Below, piece by piece: positions 1-9,005 of a DNA stretch of 64,000 nt. The notes under the pieces are model-generated. The model worked only from the letters and a program-made list of their open reading frames with translations. It was not told where the DNA came from and made no database searches. The first letter of the stretch is position 1, and each line of letters opens with the position of its first letter. Location: positions 1 to 64,000 of the forward strand of contig CAKPEI010000004.1 in the NCBI GenBank assembly GCA_934149365.1, written 5' to 3'. Source of the stretch: an uncultured Clostridia bacterium. GTDB taxonomy: Bacteria; Bacillota; Clostridia; TANB77; CAG-465. Position numbers and translations under genes: made by a program.

Positions 1-66
1 TGTTATAATTCCCATTGCAATAAGTCCTATCAAAACAATTCCTACGCTAATACATATTTTTTTCAT
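1..66 (-). CDS. N-terminal fragment of a secreted or membrane protein (runs off the left edge)
   Basis: Reading the minus strand from the ATG at 66, the visible 22 codons give a Lys-Lys start followed by a hydrophobic stretch rich in Ile, Val, Leu and Gly. That is typical of a signal peptide or a single membrane anchor. A weak GGA-type ribosome binding site lies just upstream. The rest of the gene is outside the window, so no family can be named. It would be transcribed away from the tRNA-Pro gene. Confidence 0.45.
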   Translation of the reverse strand, partial: MKKICISVGIVLIGLIAMGIIT

Positions 67-403
67 ATTCAATCCTACATTTCAACAAATTACTAGTTAT
101 CAGTAAGTATATTATCATATTTTATTACATTTTACAACTTAAAGAGATTGATATTATGCCTATTGTAAATTGTATTTTACATTCAAATAAAAGTTGTTTT
201 TTCTAGTAATACCAACTGTTTTATTATCTGAAATAAATTTATATGCAGTCAAAATTGAAGAAAATCAATTAATTATAAAATTGACTGCATATTGACTGCA
301 TTTACTTAAAGATTTATAGATTTTATGGAAGTTTTAGAAAGGCTGAAAAAGTTTAAATAAATTGTGTGTAATGCAGTAATAGTCAGTATTTGCTCATAAA
401 TGC
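67..403. other. Gene-free AT-rich stretch with inverted and direct repeats
   Basis: No convincing gene is seen here. The only structure is a 10-base inverted repeat, ATGCAGTCAA at 243-252 and TTGACTGCAT at 281-290, with a further direct copy of TTGACTGCAT at 292-301. It lies about 140 bases from a tRNA-Pro gene. This could be the scar of an old insertion or simply a hairpin; no integrase gene accompanies it. Confidence 0.4.
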
Positions 404-433
404 AAAAAAAGAAGAACTCCTAAGAATTCTTCT
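404..433 (-). terminator. Intrinsic terminator of tRNA-Pro
   Basis: On the minus strand a 10-bp stem (AGAAGAATTC / GAGTTCTTCT, one G-T pair) with a four-base loop is followed by seven T residues. It lies directly downstream of the tRNA-Pro gene. Confidence 0.85.
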
Positions 434-438
434 AAATA

Positions 439-514
439 TGGTCGGAGTGACAGGACTTGAACCTGCAACCCCATGGTCCCAAACCACGTGCGCTACCAAT
501 TGCGCTACACCCCG
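439..514 (-). tRNA. tRNA-Pro (anticodon TGG)
   Basis: The minus strand reads as a complete cloverleaf. The acceptor stem CGGGGTG pairs with CACTCCG (one G-T pair). The anticodon loop carries TGG, the T-arm contains GGTTCAAGTCC, and a CCA end is encoded at 441-439. An intrinsic terminator follows immediately, so it is probably a single-gene transcription unit. Confidence 0.95.
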
Positions 515-618
515 ATGAACATTTTGTATTATAGCATAAATAAAACACAAAATCAAGATAAAATGATGAAAAAATATAACATATGTGTTAAAATGTATGT
601 ATACTAGGAGGAAATTAA

Positions 619-1023
619 GTGGAAATATATTGTGGAACAGATATAATAGAAGTTCAGAGAATAAAAGAGGCTATATTAATTACAAAAGGATTTAAAGAGA
701 AGATTTTTACTGATGTTGAAATTGATGTGGGTGAAAAGAAGGGTGAAAAATCAAAATATGAATATTATGCTGGGAGATTTGCAGCTAAAGAGGCAATATA
801 TAAAGCCATGAGTAATATAAAGAATGATTTTTGTTTTTGGAATGTAGAAATAATAGATGACAAAGAAAATAGAAATAGGCCTGTTATAAAGTTCTTAGAT
901 AATGAACTATATAATATGAATAAAACAAAGCAAATAACAGTTGATGTGAGTATTTCACATATAAAAGAATATGCCACAGCTATGGCTATTGTCAAAGATA
1001 ATAGAAGCGAAAGTTTGACATAA
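619..1023 (+). CDS. acpS: Holo-[acyl-carrier-protein] synthase
   Basis: Transfers the 4'-phosphopantetheine group of coenzyme A to the serine of apo-acyl carrier protein, activating it for fatty acid synthesis in the cytoplasm. The 134-residue length is normal for AcpS. The N-terminal GTDIIEVQRI motif carries the metal-binding Asp, FAAKEAIYKAM near residue 55 carries the catalytic Glu/Lys region, and the C-terminal VSISH motif is present. The GTG start is supported by AGGAGG eight bases upstream. It lies ahead of metG but metG has its own promoter at 1031. Confidence 0.95.
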   Translation: MEIYCGTDIIEVQRIKEAILITKGFKEKIFTDVEIDVGEKKGEKSKYEYYAGRFAAKEAIYKAMSNIKNDFCFWNVEIIDDKENRNRPVIKFLDNELYNMNKTKQITVDVSISHIKEYATAMAIVKDNRSESLT

Positions 1024-1030
1024 AATTCAA

Positions 1031-1059
1031 TTGACAAAAACCAATGACTGTGAGATAAT
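1031..1059 (+). promoter_or_regulatory. Probable promoter of metG
   Basis: TTGACA at 1031-1036 and GATAAT at 1054-1059 are separated by 17 bases. The metG ATG follows at 1087 with GGAGG in between. No T-box-like leader fits in the short gap. Confidence 0.65.
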
Positions 1060-1086
1060 TATATTTGAATTTACGGAGGAAAAAGT

Positions 1087-3021
1087 ATGAGCGATAATAA
1101 AGAAAAGTATTATATAACAACAGCTATAGCATATACATCTAAAAAGCCACATATAGGAAATACATATGAGGCTATATTTACTGATGCTATAGCAAGATAT
1201 AAAAGAATGCAAGGATATGATGTTTATTTTATGACAGGTACCGATGAACATGGTCAAAAAATACAACAGTTAGCAGAAGAAGTTGGAATATCACCAAAAG
1301 CATATGTTGATAATATTGCTGGCGAAATAAAAAGAATCTGGGATTTAGTTGGTACAAGTTATGATAAGTTTATTAGAACAACCGATGATTACCATGAAGA
1401 GACGGTTAAGAAAATATTTAAGAAATTATATGATCAAGGAGATATATATAAAGGATACTACGAGGGCTGGTATTGTACGCCTTGTGAGTCTTTCTTTACA
1501 GAAACACAGTTAGTTGATGGAAAATGTCCTGATTGTGGAAGAGAAGTAGCGCATTCAAAAGAAGAAGCATATTTTTTAAAACTTAGTAAATATCAAGATA
1601 GACTAGTTGAATATATAGAAAGTCATCCTGATTTCATAAAACCAGAAGCAAGAAAAAAAGAGATAATTAATAATTTTATAAAACCAGGTTTGCAGGATTT
1701 ATGTGTATCTAGATGTTCTTTTACATGGGGTATACCAGTAGAGTTCGATCCTAAGCATGTGACATACGTATGGATAGATGCTTTGTCTAACTATATAACT
1801 GGTATTGGATATGAACTTGATAAAAAAGGTGAAAAATATTTGAAATATTGGCCTGCAGACATGCATGTAATAGGAAAAGATATTTTAAGATTTCATATGA
1901 TATACTGGCCTGTTATGCTTATGGCTTTGGGCGAAGAATTGCCTAAACATATATACGCTCATGGCTGGATGCTTTTTGGACAAGATAAAATGAGTAAATC
2001 TAGAGGTAATGTTATATATGCAGATGATTTAGTTAAATTGTTTGGCGTGGATGCTACAAGATTTTATTCTCTTTCTGAGATGCCTTATGCACAAGACGGC
2101 TCTATTACTTATGAATCTTTTATATCAAGATATAATTCAGAACTTGCTAATACACTTGGTAACTTAGTTAATAGGACTGTAGCTATGGCAAATAAATATT
2201 TTGATGGAGTTATAACAAACAAAGGTATTGATGAAGACATAGATAATCAGTTAAAAGATGTGGCAAGAGAAAGTGTTAATATGTATAACCAAAAGATGAA
2301 TGAACTTAAGGTACAAGAAGCTATAACTGAAATTTGGAACTTGGTTAGAAGAAGCAATAAATACATAGATGAGACTATGCCTTGGGCTCTTGCAAAAGAC
2401 GAAAACATGAAAGATAGACTAAATACAGTATTATATAATTTACTAGAAGCAATAAGAATGATAGCAGTAATGATTTTACCTATAATGCCAGAAACTGCAG
2501 AAAAAATATTTGAGCAAATAAACTCAGATAAAAAAGATTTAAATAGTATAAATGAGTTTGGAGGCTATGTATCTGGAACAAAAGTTGGAGCAGCTAAACC
2601 TTTATTTGAAAGAATAGATGAAACTAAAAAAATGGAAGAAATAGAAAGCATGAACAAGAAAGAAGTGGAAAATGTGGATAAAGAGGAAGAAAAAACAAAC
2701 CTAATAACTATAGACGAGTTGGATAAAGTAAAGTTAAATGTAGGGAAAATATTAGAAGTAAAAAGAGTGGAAGGCGCAAACAAGTTGTATTGCCTATCTG
2801 TAGACTTAGGTAGCGAAACAAGAACAATAGTATCAGGACTAGTTCCATATTATAAGGAAGAAGAATTGGTAGGTAAAAACGTAGTTGTAGTTACTAATTT
2901 AAAACCTGCTAAATTAAGAGGAATAGAGTCTAATGGAATGCTTTTAGCAGCAGGTGATGGAGATGTTGTAAAATTACTAACTGTTGATGGAGAAGTACCA
3001 ATAGGTTCAAGTATAAGCTAA
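1087..3021 (+). CDS. metG: Methionyl-tRNA synthetase
   Basis: Charges tRNA-Met and initiator tRNA with methionine. The 644-residue protein has the class I signature HIGN at residues 22-25 and KMSKS near residue 304. A zinc-knuckle insertion of the form CxxC...CxxC lies around residues 131-151. The C-terminal ~100 residues, from about 545, form the EMAP/Trbp111-type OB-fold that binds tRNA and dimerises the enzyme; here it is joined by a charged Lys/Glu linker. The ATG start has a GGAGG ribosome binding site. It is followed after 21 bases by lepB, so the genes are probably cotranscribed. Confidence 0.97.
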   Translation: MSDNKEKYYITTAIAYTSKKPHIGNTYEAIFTDAIARYKRMQGYDVYFMTGTDEHGQKIQQLAEEVGISPKAYVDNIAGEIKRIWDLVGTSYDKFIRTTDDYHEETVKKIFKKLYDQGDIYKGYYEGWYCTPCESFFTETQLVDGKCPDCGREVAHSKEEAYFLKLSKYQDRLVEYIESHPDFIKPEARKKEIINNFIKPGLQDLCVSRCSFTWGIPVEFDPKHVTYVWIDALSNYITGIGYELDKKGEKYLKYWPADMHVIGKDILRFHMIYWPVMLMALGEELPKHIYAHGWMLFGQDKMSKSRGNVIYADDLVKLFGVDATRFYSLSEMPYAQDGSITYESFISRYNSELANTLGNLVNRTVAMANKYFDGVITNKGIDEDIDNQLKDVARESVNMYNQKMNELKVQEAITEIWNLVRRSNKYIDETMPWALAKDENMKDRLNTVLYNLLEAIRMIAVMILPIMPETAEKIFEQINSDKKDLNSINEFGGYVSGTKVGAAKPLFERIDETKKMEEIESMNKKEVENVDKEEEKTNLITIDELDKVKLNVGKILEVKRVEGANKLYCLSVDLGSETRTIVSGLVPYYKEEELVGKNVVVVTNLKPAKLRGIESNGMLLAAGDGDVVKLLTVDGEVPIGSSIS

Positions 3022-3042
3022 TACTTTAAAGAGGAGTAAATA

Positions 3043-3663
3043 ATGAAAAATAAAGTTGTAAAAGAAATACTAGATTGGGTAGTATGCATAATAATTGCAT
3101 ATATATTGTATTTAATAATAAATTATTTCTTTGGTACTGTGTCTGGAGTAAAACAATCTTCGATGTATCCAACTGCTAAGCAAGGTGATAAACTTATTAT
3201 TTCTAGAAGAGTAATAAAAGCAAAAGAAATAAAAAGAGGTCAAATAGTAACATTAGAAGCCCCTATATTTGTATCTGGAATGGAAGATAAATCAGATAAA
3301 GCCCAATACCCTGAATATACTGGAGTTACTAACTTTGCATATCATGTTATGGGAATTGGTAAGAAAAGTTATATAAAGAGAATAATTGCATTAGAAGGAG
3401 AACACATATATATATCAGAAGATGGAAAGGTATATATAAATGATAATGAACTTGAAGAAGAGTATTTATCTCAAGATGTCAAAACTGTAAGAAATGGTGA
3501 CTATTACGACATGGTTGTTCCGGAAGGATGCGTTTTTGTAATGGGAGATAATAGAGCAGAAAGTGCAGATAGTAGGGTGTTTGGAGCAGTTCCAATAGAT
3601 AAAATAGAAGGAAATGTTATTTGTAGAATATGGCCATTAAATAAAATTGGTAAATTAAAATAG
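3043..3663 (+). CDS. lepB: Signal peptidase I
   Basis: Membrane serine protease that removes signal peptides from exported proteins (family S26A). One membrane segment covers residues 12-31. The catalytic Ser40 lies in SSMYPT, the general-base Lys in YIKRIIALEGE near residue 108, and the conserved GDNRAESADSR box near residue 170. The length of 206 residues and the single anchor are typical of Gram-positive enzymes. It follows metG closely and precedes holB by 8 bases. Confidence 0.95.
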   Translation: MKNKVVKEILDWVVCIIIAYILYLIINYFFGTVSGVKQSSMYPTAKQGDKLIISRRVIKAKEIKRGQIVTLEAPIFVSGMEDKSDKAQYPEYTGVTNFAYHVMGIGKKSYIKRIIALEGEHIYISEDGKVYINDNELEEEYLSQDVKTVRNGDYYDMVVPEGCVFVMGDNRAESADSRVFGAVPIDKIEGNVICRIWPLNKIGKLK

Positions 3664-3671
3664 GTGATGAT

Positions 3672-4511
3672 ATGTTTGAAAAAGTTATAGGACATGATGA
3701 ACAAAAAGAAATATTATCTAATGATATAAGTCAAGGCAGGGTATCACATGCTTATGCTTTTGTTGGACCAAGTGGAATTGGCAAAAAAATGTTAGCTAGA
3801 GAATTTGCCAAAAAGTTACTTAAAGTAGATGATTTAGATGTGGCTATTGATTACAAACAAATTTCAAAAGTAGATGGTAAAAAAAATATACTTATAGAAC
3901 AGATAAGAAGAGATATTGTTGACGATGTTTATATAGCTCCTGCTGCAGGTGACTATAAAGTCTATGTTGTTGATGATGCAGACTTTTTGAATGAGGAATC
4001 ACAAAACGCTTTGTTAAAAACTTTAGAAGAACCACCTTCTTATGTATGTATTATTCTTGTTACAGAAAATTTGCAGAAGTTTTTACCAACTATAGTTTCA
4101 AGAGTTAAGCAGGTGACTTTTAGTAAGTTATCAGATAATGATGTAGAAAAATATTGCAATATAAAGAACTTAGATATTTTACTTGATAATGAAATGAAAC
4201 TTTATATAGATGGTTCTATAGGTAAGTTAGCAAGCTTGAATGATAAAGATAATTATGAACTATTTAAATTAACTGAAAAGTTAGTGGAAACATTAAAACA
4301 TAAGGAAGAACTAAATAGTATAAAAATGCTAGAGAATATCAATTTAAAAACAACAAATGTACTAGAATATTTGGAGTATTTATTATATTACAATAATTTA
4401 TATAAATGTATATTTGAAATAGAAAGAGCAAAAGCAAAATTACAATATAACGGAAATGAAGATATTGTAAAAACAATAATGGCGGTAAATATTTGTAGAA
4501 AGGAAAAATAA
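3672..4511 (+). CDS. holB: DNA polymerase III delta' subunit
   Basis: Clamp-loader AAA+ subunit that helps place the beta sliding clamp on DNA. The Walker A-like GPSGIGKK motif is at about residues 33-40, a VVDDAD Walker B-like segment lies near residue 98, and the SRV sensor/arginine-finger region (IVSRVKQV) is present. The usual zinc-finger cysteines of delta' are absent, and at 279 residues the protein is at the short end of the family. The ATG lies 8 bases after lepB with GGTGAT as ribosome binding site. ricT starts one base after its stop, the common Firmicutes holB-ricT arrangement. Confidence 0.9.
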   Translation: MFEKVIGHDEQKEILSNDISQGRVSHAYAFVGPSGIGKKMLAREFAKKLLKVDDLDVAIDYKQISKVDGKKNILIEQIRRDIVDDVYIAPAAGDYKVYVVDDADFLNEESQNALLKTLEEPPSYVCIILVTENLQKFLPTIVSRVKQVTFSKLSDNDVEKYCNIKNLDILLDNEMKLYIDGSIGKLASLNDKDNYELFKLTEKLVETLKHKEELNSIKMLENINLKTTNVLEYLEYLLYYNNLYKCIFEIERAKAKLQYNGNEDIVKTIMAVNICRKEK

Positions 4512-4512
4512 A

Positions 4513-5391
4513 ATGGAAGAAGTTAAAGATAAATTAGTGTTAGGAGTTAGATTTCAAAAAACAGGTACACTTCATTATATGGATCCATTAGATTTCGGCT
4601 TCAGGGTTGGAGATTTGGTTGTTGCTAATTCTAAAAGAGGAGTTGAGCTAGGTAGAGTAGTTAGCATAAAGAAAAGAGAAGAATTAGATAAGGATCTAGT
4701 ATTAGAAAAAATAATAAAGCCTGCTACCAAGTACGATTTAGAAAAACAGAAAGAACACGAAAAAAATGCTAAATTAGCAGCCGAAAAATGTAAAAAGATG
4801 GCTAATGAGCTTGGACTTAACATGAAAATAATTCATGCTGAATATACTTTTGATGGAACTAAACTAGTTTTCTATTTTTCTTCTGATGATAGAGTAGACT
4901 TTAGGGAGCTAGTAAAGAAATTGGCTGCAGAGTATAAGTTAAGAATAGAATTAAGGCAGGTTGGACCTAGAGATGAGATTAAGATGTATCCTAACTTAGG
5001 AATGTGTGGAAAAGAAGTATGTTGTAGGACATTTCTACCAGACTTTGAGTCTGTTACTATAAAAATGGCAAAAGAGCAGGGTGTACAGATTAATATGTCT
5101 AAGATATCTGGTGCTTGTGGAAGATTAATGTGCTGTTTGAAATATGAGCAAGAGACATATAAAGAGAACATGAAAGATTTGCCAAAGCATAATGAAAGGG
5201 TTAAATATAACGGTGAAGATGCAAAAGTAATAGGCTTAGACATATTAAACAAAAAGGTTAGACTTAAGATAGGTAGCGGTGATGATGAAAGGTTTGAAAC
5301 TGTAGACTATACTGAGATAAAAAGAAATAAAGATAAGGTAAAAAGCGGAAATAAAGAGGAAGGTGGTGAAGCAGATGGCATACAGAATTAG
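4513..5391 (+). CDS. ricT: PSP1-domain protein RicT (YaaT)
   Basis: Homologue of Bacillus YaaT/RicT, part of the Y-complex (RicAFT) that supports sporulation, competence and RNase Y-dependent mRNA maturation. The PSP1 C-terminal domain is recognisable from the cysteine-rich region around residues 160-215: MCGKEVCCRTF followed by SGACGRLMCCLKYE. These cysteines bind an Fe-S cluster in characterised homologues. The 292-residue length fits. The C-terminal tail is highly charged. Its last 17 bases overlap the ferredoxin gene, which indicates translational coupling. Confidence 0.92.
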   Translation: MEEVKDKLVLGVRFQKTGTLHYMDPLDFGFRVGDLVVANSKRGVELGRVVSIKKREELDKDLVLEKIIKPATKYDLEKQKEHEKNAKLAAEKCKKMANELGLNMKIIHAEYTFDGTKLVFYFSSDDRVDFRELVKKLAAEYKLRIELRQVGPRDEIKMYPNLGMCGKEVCCRTFLPDFESVTIKMAKEQGVQINMSKISGACGRLMCCLKYEQETYKENMKDLPKHNERVKYNGEDAKVIGLDILNKKVRLKIGSGDDERFETVDYTEIKRNKDKVKSGNKEEGGEADGIQN

Positions 5392-5545
5392 TGAAGAATG
5401 TATATCATGTGGAGCTTGCGCAAATGAATGTCCTGTAGGAGCAATAAAAAGTGGGGATGACAGATATGTTATTGACCCTGAAAAATGTATATCATGTGGA
5501 GCTTGCGCAGGAATTTGCCCTGTAGGAGCACCGGACGAAGAGTAG
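5375..5545 (+). CDS. 2[4Fe-4S] ferredoxin
   Basis: A 56-residue clostridial ferredoxin that carries electrons in anaerobic metabolism, for example with pyruvate:ferredoxin oxidoreductase or hydrogenase. Two nearly identical CISCGACAxxCPVGA motifs provide eight cysteine ligands for two cubane clusters. The ATG at 5375 (MAYRISEE) is chosen over the GTG at 5363 because the AAGGTGG ribosome binding site overlaps the latter. It overlaps the end of ricT and is followed by a strong terminator. Confidence 0.95.
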   Translation: MAYRISEECISCGACANECPVGAIKSGDDRYVIDPEKCISCGACAGICPVGAPDEE

Positions 5546-5561
5546 AGTATAATAGATAGGA

Positions 5562-5592
5562 GTGCATATGACAAAATCATATGTGCTTTTTA
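5562..5592 (+). terminator. Intrinsic terminator after the ferredoxin gene
   Basis: The stem GTGCATATGA / TCATATGTGC (two wobble pairs) with a five-base loop is followed by TTTTTAT. It closes the acpS-to-ferredoxin run. Confidence 0.85.
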
Positions 5593-5621
5593 TAAATTTA
5601 AAATTATATACAAGCAAAACA

Positions 5622-5655
5622 AATAAAAAACAAAGCGGAGAATTAATCTCCGCTT
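5622..5655 (-). terminator. Intrinsic terminator of ppdK
   Basis: On the minus strand AAGCGGAGA / TCTCCGCTT forms a nine-base stem with loop TTAAT, followed by TGTTTTTT. It sits just past the ppdK stop codon and is separate from the plus-strand terminator at 5562. Confidence 0.88.
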
Positions 5656-5671
5656 GTATTTTTATCTATTA

Positions 5672-8305
5672 TTAGTCTCTTGGAAACTTAATAGCTGCTT
5701 GTGCTGCTGCAAGTCTTGCAATAGGCACTCTGAATGGTGAACAAGAAACATATGTTAAACCTGTTCTATGGCAGAACTCGATAGAAGAAGGATCTCCACC
5801 ATGTTCTCCACATATTCCAAGTTTTATATCAGGTCTAGTTTCTCTTCCTAATCTAGCAGCCATTTCTACTAATTTACCAACACCTTTTTGATCTAATCTT
5901 GCGAATGGATCTTGTTCGTAAATCTTTTTATCATAATAGTAATTTAAGAATTTACCAGCATCATCACGGCTAAATCCAAATGTCATTTGAGTTAAGTCGT
6001 TAGTACCAAATGAGAAGAATTCTGCTTCTTTTGCTATTTCATCAGCAGTTACAGCAGCTCTTGGTATTTCTATCATTGTACCAACTTTGTAATGCATGTC
6101 AATTCCACTGTTTGCTATTATTTCATCGGCAGTCTTTGTAACAATACCTTTAACGTAAGCAAGTTCTTTTACTTCACCTACAAGTGGTATCATTATTTCA
6201 GGAACTATTGTCCAATCTGGATGTCTGTTTGAAACATTTATGGCAGCTTCTATTACAGCTCTTGTTTGCATTTCAGCAATTTCTGGGTAAGAAACAGCTA
6301 ATCTACATCCTCTGTGTCCCATCATAGGGTTAAATTCATGAAGTGAAGCTATAACATTCTTTAATTCTTCTACTGTGATATTAAGTTCACCAGCAATTTC
6401 TATTATGTCTTTTTCTTCAGTAGGTAAGAATTCATGTAGAGGTGGATCTAAGTAACGAATTGTTACTGCCTTACCTTCCATAGCTTCATATAAACCTTCA
6501 AAATCACCTCTTTGCATTGGTAATAATTTGTCTAAAGCTTTTCTTCTTTGTTCTTCGTCTTTTGCAACAATCATTTCTCTCATTGCTTTAATTCTATCAG
6601 CTTCGAAGAACATGTGCTCAGTACGGCAAAGTCCGATACCTTCTGCACCAAATGCTGCAGCTTGTTTAGCATCTCTTGGAGTATCAGCATTTGTTCTTAT
6701 TTGTAATTTTCTAAATTCATCAGCCCATCCCATTATAGTTCCGAAATTTCCAGAAATTGAAGCAGGAACAGTTGGGATAGCTTCGCCATAGATGTTACCA
6801 GTAGTACCATCAAGAGAGATATAATCTCCTTCGTGTATTTCTTTTCCGCCTAAAGTGAAAACTTTTGCGTGTTCATCAATAACGATATCTCCACAACCAG
6901 AAACACAGCAAGTACCCATACCACGAGCAACAACTGCAGCGTGAGAAGTCATTCCTCCTCTTACAGTTAATATACCTTGGGCGGCATTCATACCTTCAAT
7001 GTCTTCAGGAGAAGTTTCAAGTCTAACAAGAACAACTTTTTCTCCTCTGTTAGCCCATTCAATAGCATCTTCAGCAGTAAATACAGCTTTACCACATGCA
7101 GCACCAGGAGATGCTGGAAGAGCACTACCTATAGGAGTTGCAGCTTTAAGTGCAGCAACATCAAATGTAGGGTGAAGAACTGAATCTAAGCTTTTTGCAT
7201 CAATCATAGCTACAGCTTCTTCTTTAGATATCATACCTTCATTAACAAGGTCAACAGCTATTTGAAGGGCAGCAGCTGCAGTTCTTTTACCATTTCTAGT
7301 TTGTAGCATGTATAATTTACCATTTTCTATAGTAAATTCCATATCCTGCATATCTCTGTAATGATTTTCTAGTTTTTTGCATATTTCAACGAATTGTTCA
7401 TATGCTTCATGAGATACTTCTTTTAATTGATCTATTTTTTGAGGAGTTCTAATTCCTGCAACAACGTCTTCACCTTGTGCATTCATTAAGAATTCACCAT
7501 ATAATTTAGCTTCACCAGTAGATGGGTTACGAGTAAATGCAACACCAGTACCAGAAGTTTCACCCATGTTACCAAATACCATCATTTGAACGTTTACTGC
7601 AGTTCCCCAAGAAGATGGTATATCATTCATTCTTCTGTAATATATAGCTCTAGGATTGTCCCAAGATCTAAATACAGCTTTTACAGCTTCTAATAATTGA
7701 GTTTTTGGATCAGAAGGGAAATCTTCACCTTTTTGCTCTTTATAGAAAGCTTTGAATTTAGAAATTAATTCTTTCATATCGTCGGCATCAAGTTCAGTAT
7801 CTAATTTAACGCCTTTTCTTTCTTTTATTTCATCAATAAATTTTTCAAAGTTGCTCTTTGGAAGTTCCATAACAACATCAGAGAACATTTGAATAAATCT
7901 ACGATAAGAATCGTAGGCAAAACGAGGATTACCAGTTAAAGAAGCAAAACCTTCAACAACTTCGTCGTTAAGTCCAAGATTTAATATAGTATCCATCATA
8001 CCAGGCATAGAAGCTCTAGCACCAGAACGAACAGATACAAGTAAAGGATTAGTAACACTACCAAATTCTTTACCAGAAATTTCTTCTAACTTTTTAAGGC
8101 TAGCAAAAATTTCTTCTACGATTTCAGGAGCTATTTCCTTGTTATCATCGTAGTAACGTGTACAAGCCTCAGTTGATACAGTAAAACCTTGAGGAACAGG
8201 CATACCTAAATTAGTCATTTCAGCTAAGTTAGCACCTTTACCACCAAGAAGCTCTCTTTGTTTACCGTTACCTTCTGAGAACATATAAACATATTTTGTG
8301 CTCAT
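5672..8305 (-). CDS. ppdK: Pyruvate, phosphate dikinase
   Basis: Interconverts pyruvate, ATP and phosphate with phosphoenolpyruvate, AMP and pyrophosphate; in Clostridia it commonly serves glycolysis or gluconeogenesis with PPi. At 877 residues it is full length. It has the N-terminal ATP-grasp region, the swivelling-domain phosphohistidine motif GGMTSHAAVVARGMG near residue 455, and the C-terminal PEP domain with the catalytic Cys in GICGEHGGDP near residue 830. The ATG at 8305 is preferred to the GTG at 8311 because AGGAGG is eight bases from the ATG but only two from the GTG. It is monocistronic. Confidence 0.97.
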   Translation of the reverse strand: MSTKYVYMFSEGNGKQRELLGGKGANLAEMTNLGMPVPQGFTVSTEACTRYYDDNKEIAPEIVEEIFASLKKLEEISGKEFGSVTNPLLVSVRSGARASMPGMMDTILNLGLNDEVVEGFASLTGNPRFAYDSYRRFIQMFSDVVMELPKSNFEKFIDEIKERKGVKLDTELDADDMKELISKFKAFYKEQKGEDFPSDPKTQLLEAVKAVFRSWDNPRAIYYRRMNDIPSSWGTAVNVQMMVFGNMGETSGTGVAFTRNPSTGEAKLYGEFLMNAQGEDVVAGIRTPQKIDQLKEVSHEAYEQFVEICKKLENHYRDMQDMEFTIENGKLYMLQTRNGKRTAAAALQIAVDLVNEGMISKEEAVAMIDAKSLDSVLHPTFDVAALKAATPIGSALPASPGAACGKAVFTAEDAIEWANRGEKVVLVRLETSPEDIEGMNAAQGILTVRGGMTSHAAVVARGMGTCCVSGCGDIVIDEHAKVFTLGGKEIHEGDYISLDGTTGNIYGEAIPTVPASISGNFGTIMGWADEFRKLQIRTNADTPRDAKQAAAFGAEGIGLCRTEHMFFEADRIKAMREMIVAKDEEQRRKALDKLLPMQRGDFEGLYEAMEGKAVTIRYLDPPLHEFLPTEEKDIIEIAGELNITVEELKNVIASLHEFNPMMGHRGCRLAVSYPEIAEMQTRAVIEAAINVSNRHPDWTIVPEIMIPLVGEVKELAYVKGIVTKTADEIIANSGIDMHYKVGTMIEIPRAAVTADEIAKEAEFFSFGTNDLTQMTFGFSRDDAGKFLNYYYDKKIYEQDPFARLDQKGVGKLVEMAARLGRETRPDIKLGICGEHGGDPSSIEFCHRTGLTYVSCSPFRVPIARLAAAQAAIKFPRD

Positions 8306-8556
8306 TGACACGACCTCCTTAAATTAATTTAGTATAACTATAATTAATTAAACCATATAATTTAATTAAATATATAATATAACGTGTAAATTATATCAAA
8401 ATGTATGTTAAAATTCCACTATATTAGCCTAAAAAGTGAAAAAAATTATAAAAAAATATTTATGTGATTTATACTTAGGTAAAATGGCTATTCTTACACC
8501 TTTTTGCCAGTAACTTGGACAAAATACAAGGAATATACTACTATTGGGTGATAATT

Positions 8557-8877
8557 ATGGAATTATTATTAGAAGTAATAATGTACTTACTAGTAGTACT
8601 TGGAATTATAACAGTATGCTGTACATTCTTTAGCAAGGTAAATATACTTGATACTATGGCCATGAACGATAAATGGAATGAAAGAGGTTTAAAAAAAGAG
8701 TATGCAAGAAATAAAAAAGAGGGTGAAAAGGTTATATTAGTAGTAAAGTATAAAAACATATGTGGTGATGAAATGCAAGATATAAAAAAAGCGTTAGAAA
8801 ATGGTACATATTCTAGCTTATTTGATGTAGTAGATACCGTTAAATATGTGGATTTAAATAAGAAAAGTAAAAAATAG
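8557..8877 (+). CDS. Small single-span membrane protein of unknown function
   Basis: A 106-residue protein with one hydrophobic segment (about residues 2-24, two cysteines at its end) followed by a charged cytoplasmic-type tail rich in Lys and Glu. No family is recognised. The ATG at 8557 is preceded by GGGTGAT; an upstream in-frame TTG at 8515 has no ribosome binding site. It stands alone between ppdK and ruvA. Confidence 0.65.
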   Translation: MELLLEVIMYLLVVLGIITVCCTFFSKVNILDTMAMNDKWNERGLKKEYARNKKEGEKVILVVKYKNICGDEMQDIKKALENGTYSSLFDVVDTVKYVDLNKKSKK

Positions 8878-8885
8878 CAAATAAT

Positions 8886-8920
8886 GACTTAGTATTTTAA
8901 TTATGCTAAGTCTATTTAAT
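8886..8920 (+). terminator. Weak terminator-like hairpin after the small membrane protein
   Basis: GACTTAG and CTAAGTC form a seven-base stem with a 13-base loop, followed by the imperfect T tract TATTTAATT. Confidence 0.4.
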
Positions 8921-8954
8921 TGTGTAAGAATGCGATATATTTTCCCTTAATTGT

Positions 8955-8983
8955 TTGACAATTTTATACATTAAGTATAAAAT
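8955..8983 (+). promoter_or_regulatory. Promoter of ruvA
   Basis: TTGACA at 8955-8960 and TAAAAT at 8978-8983 are separated by 17 bases, 23 bases before the ruvA start codon. Confidence 0.75.
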
Positions 8984-9005
8984 ATATTAATGAAGAGGTG
9001 GAATT

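Noticed and set aside
5363..5374. GTG at 5363 as ferredoxin start
   Set aside because: It overlaps the AAGGTGG ribosome binding site of the ATG at 5375, which gives the usual ferredoxin N-terminus.
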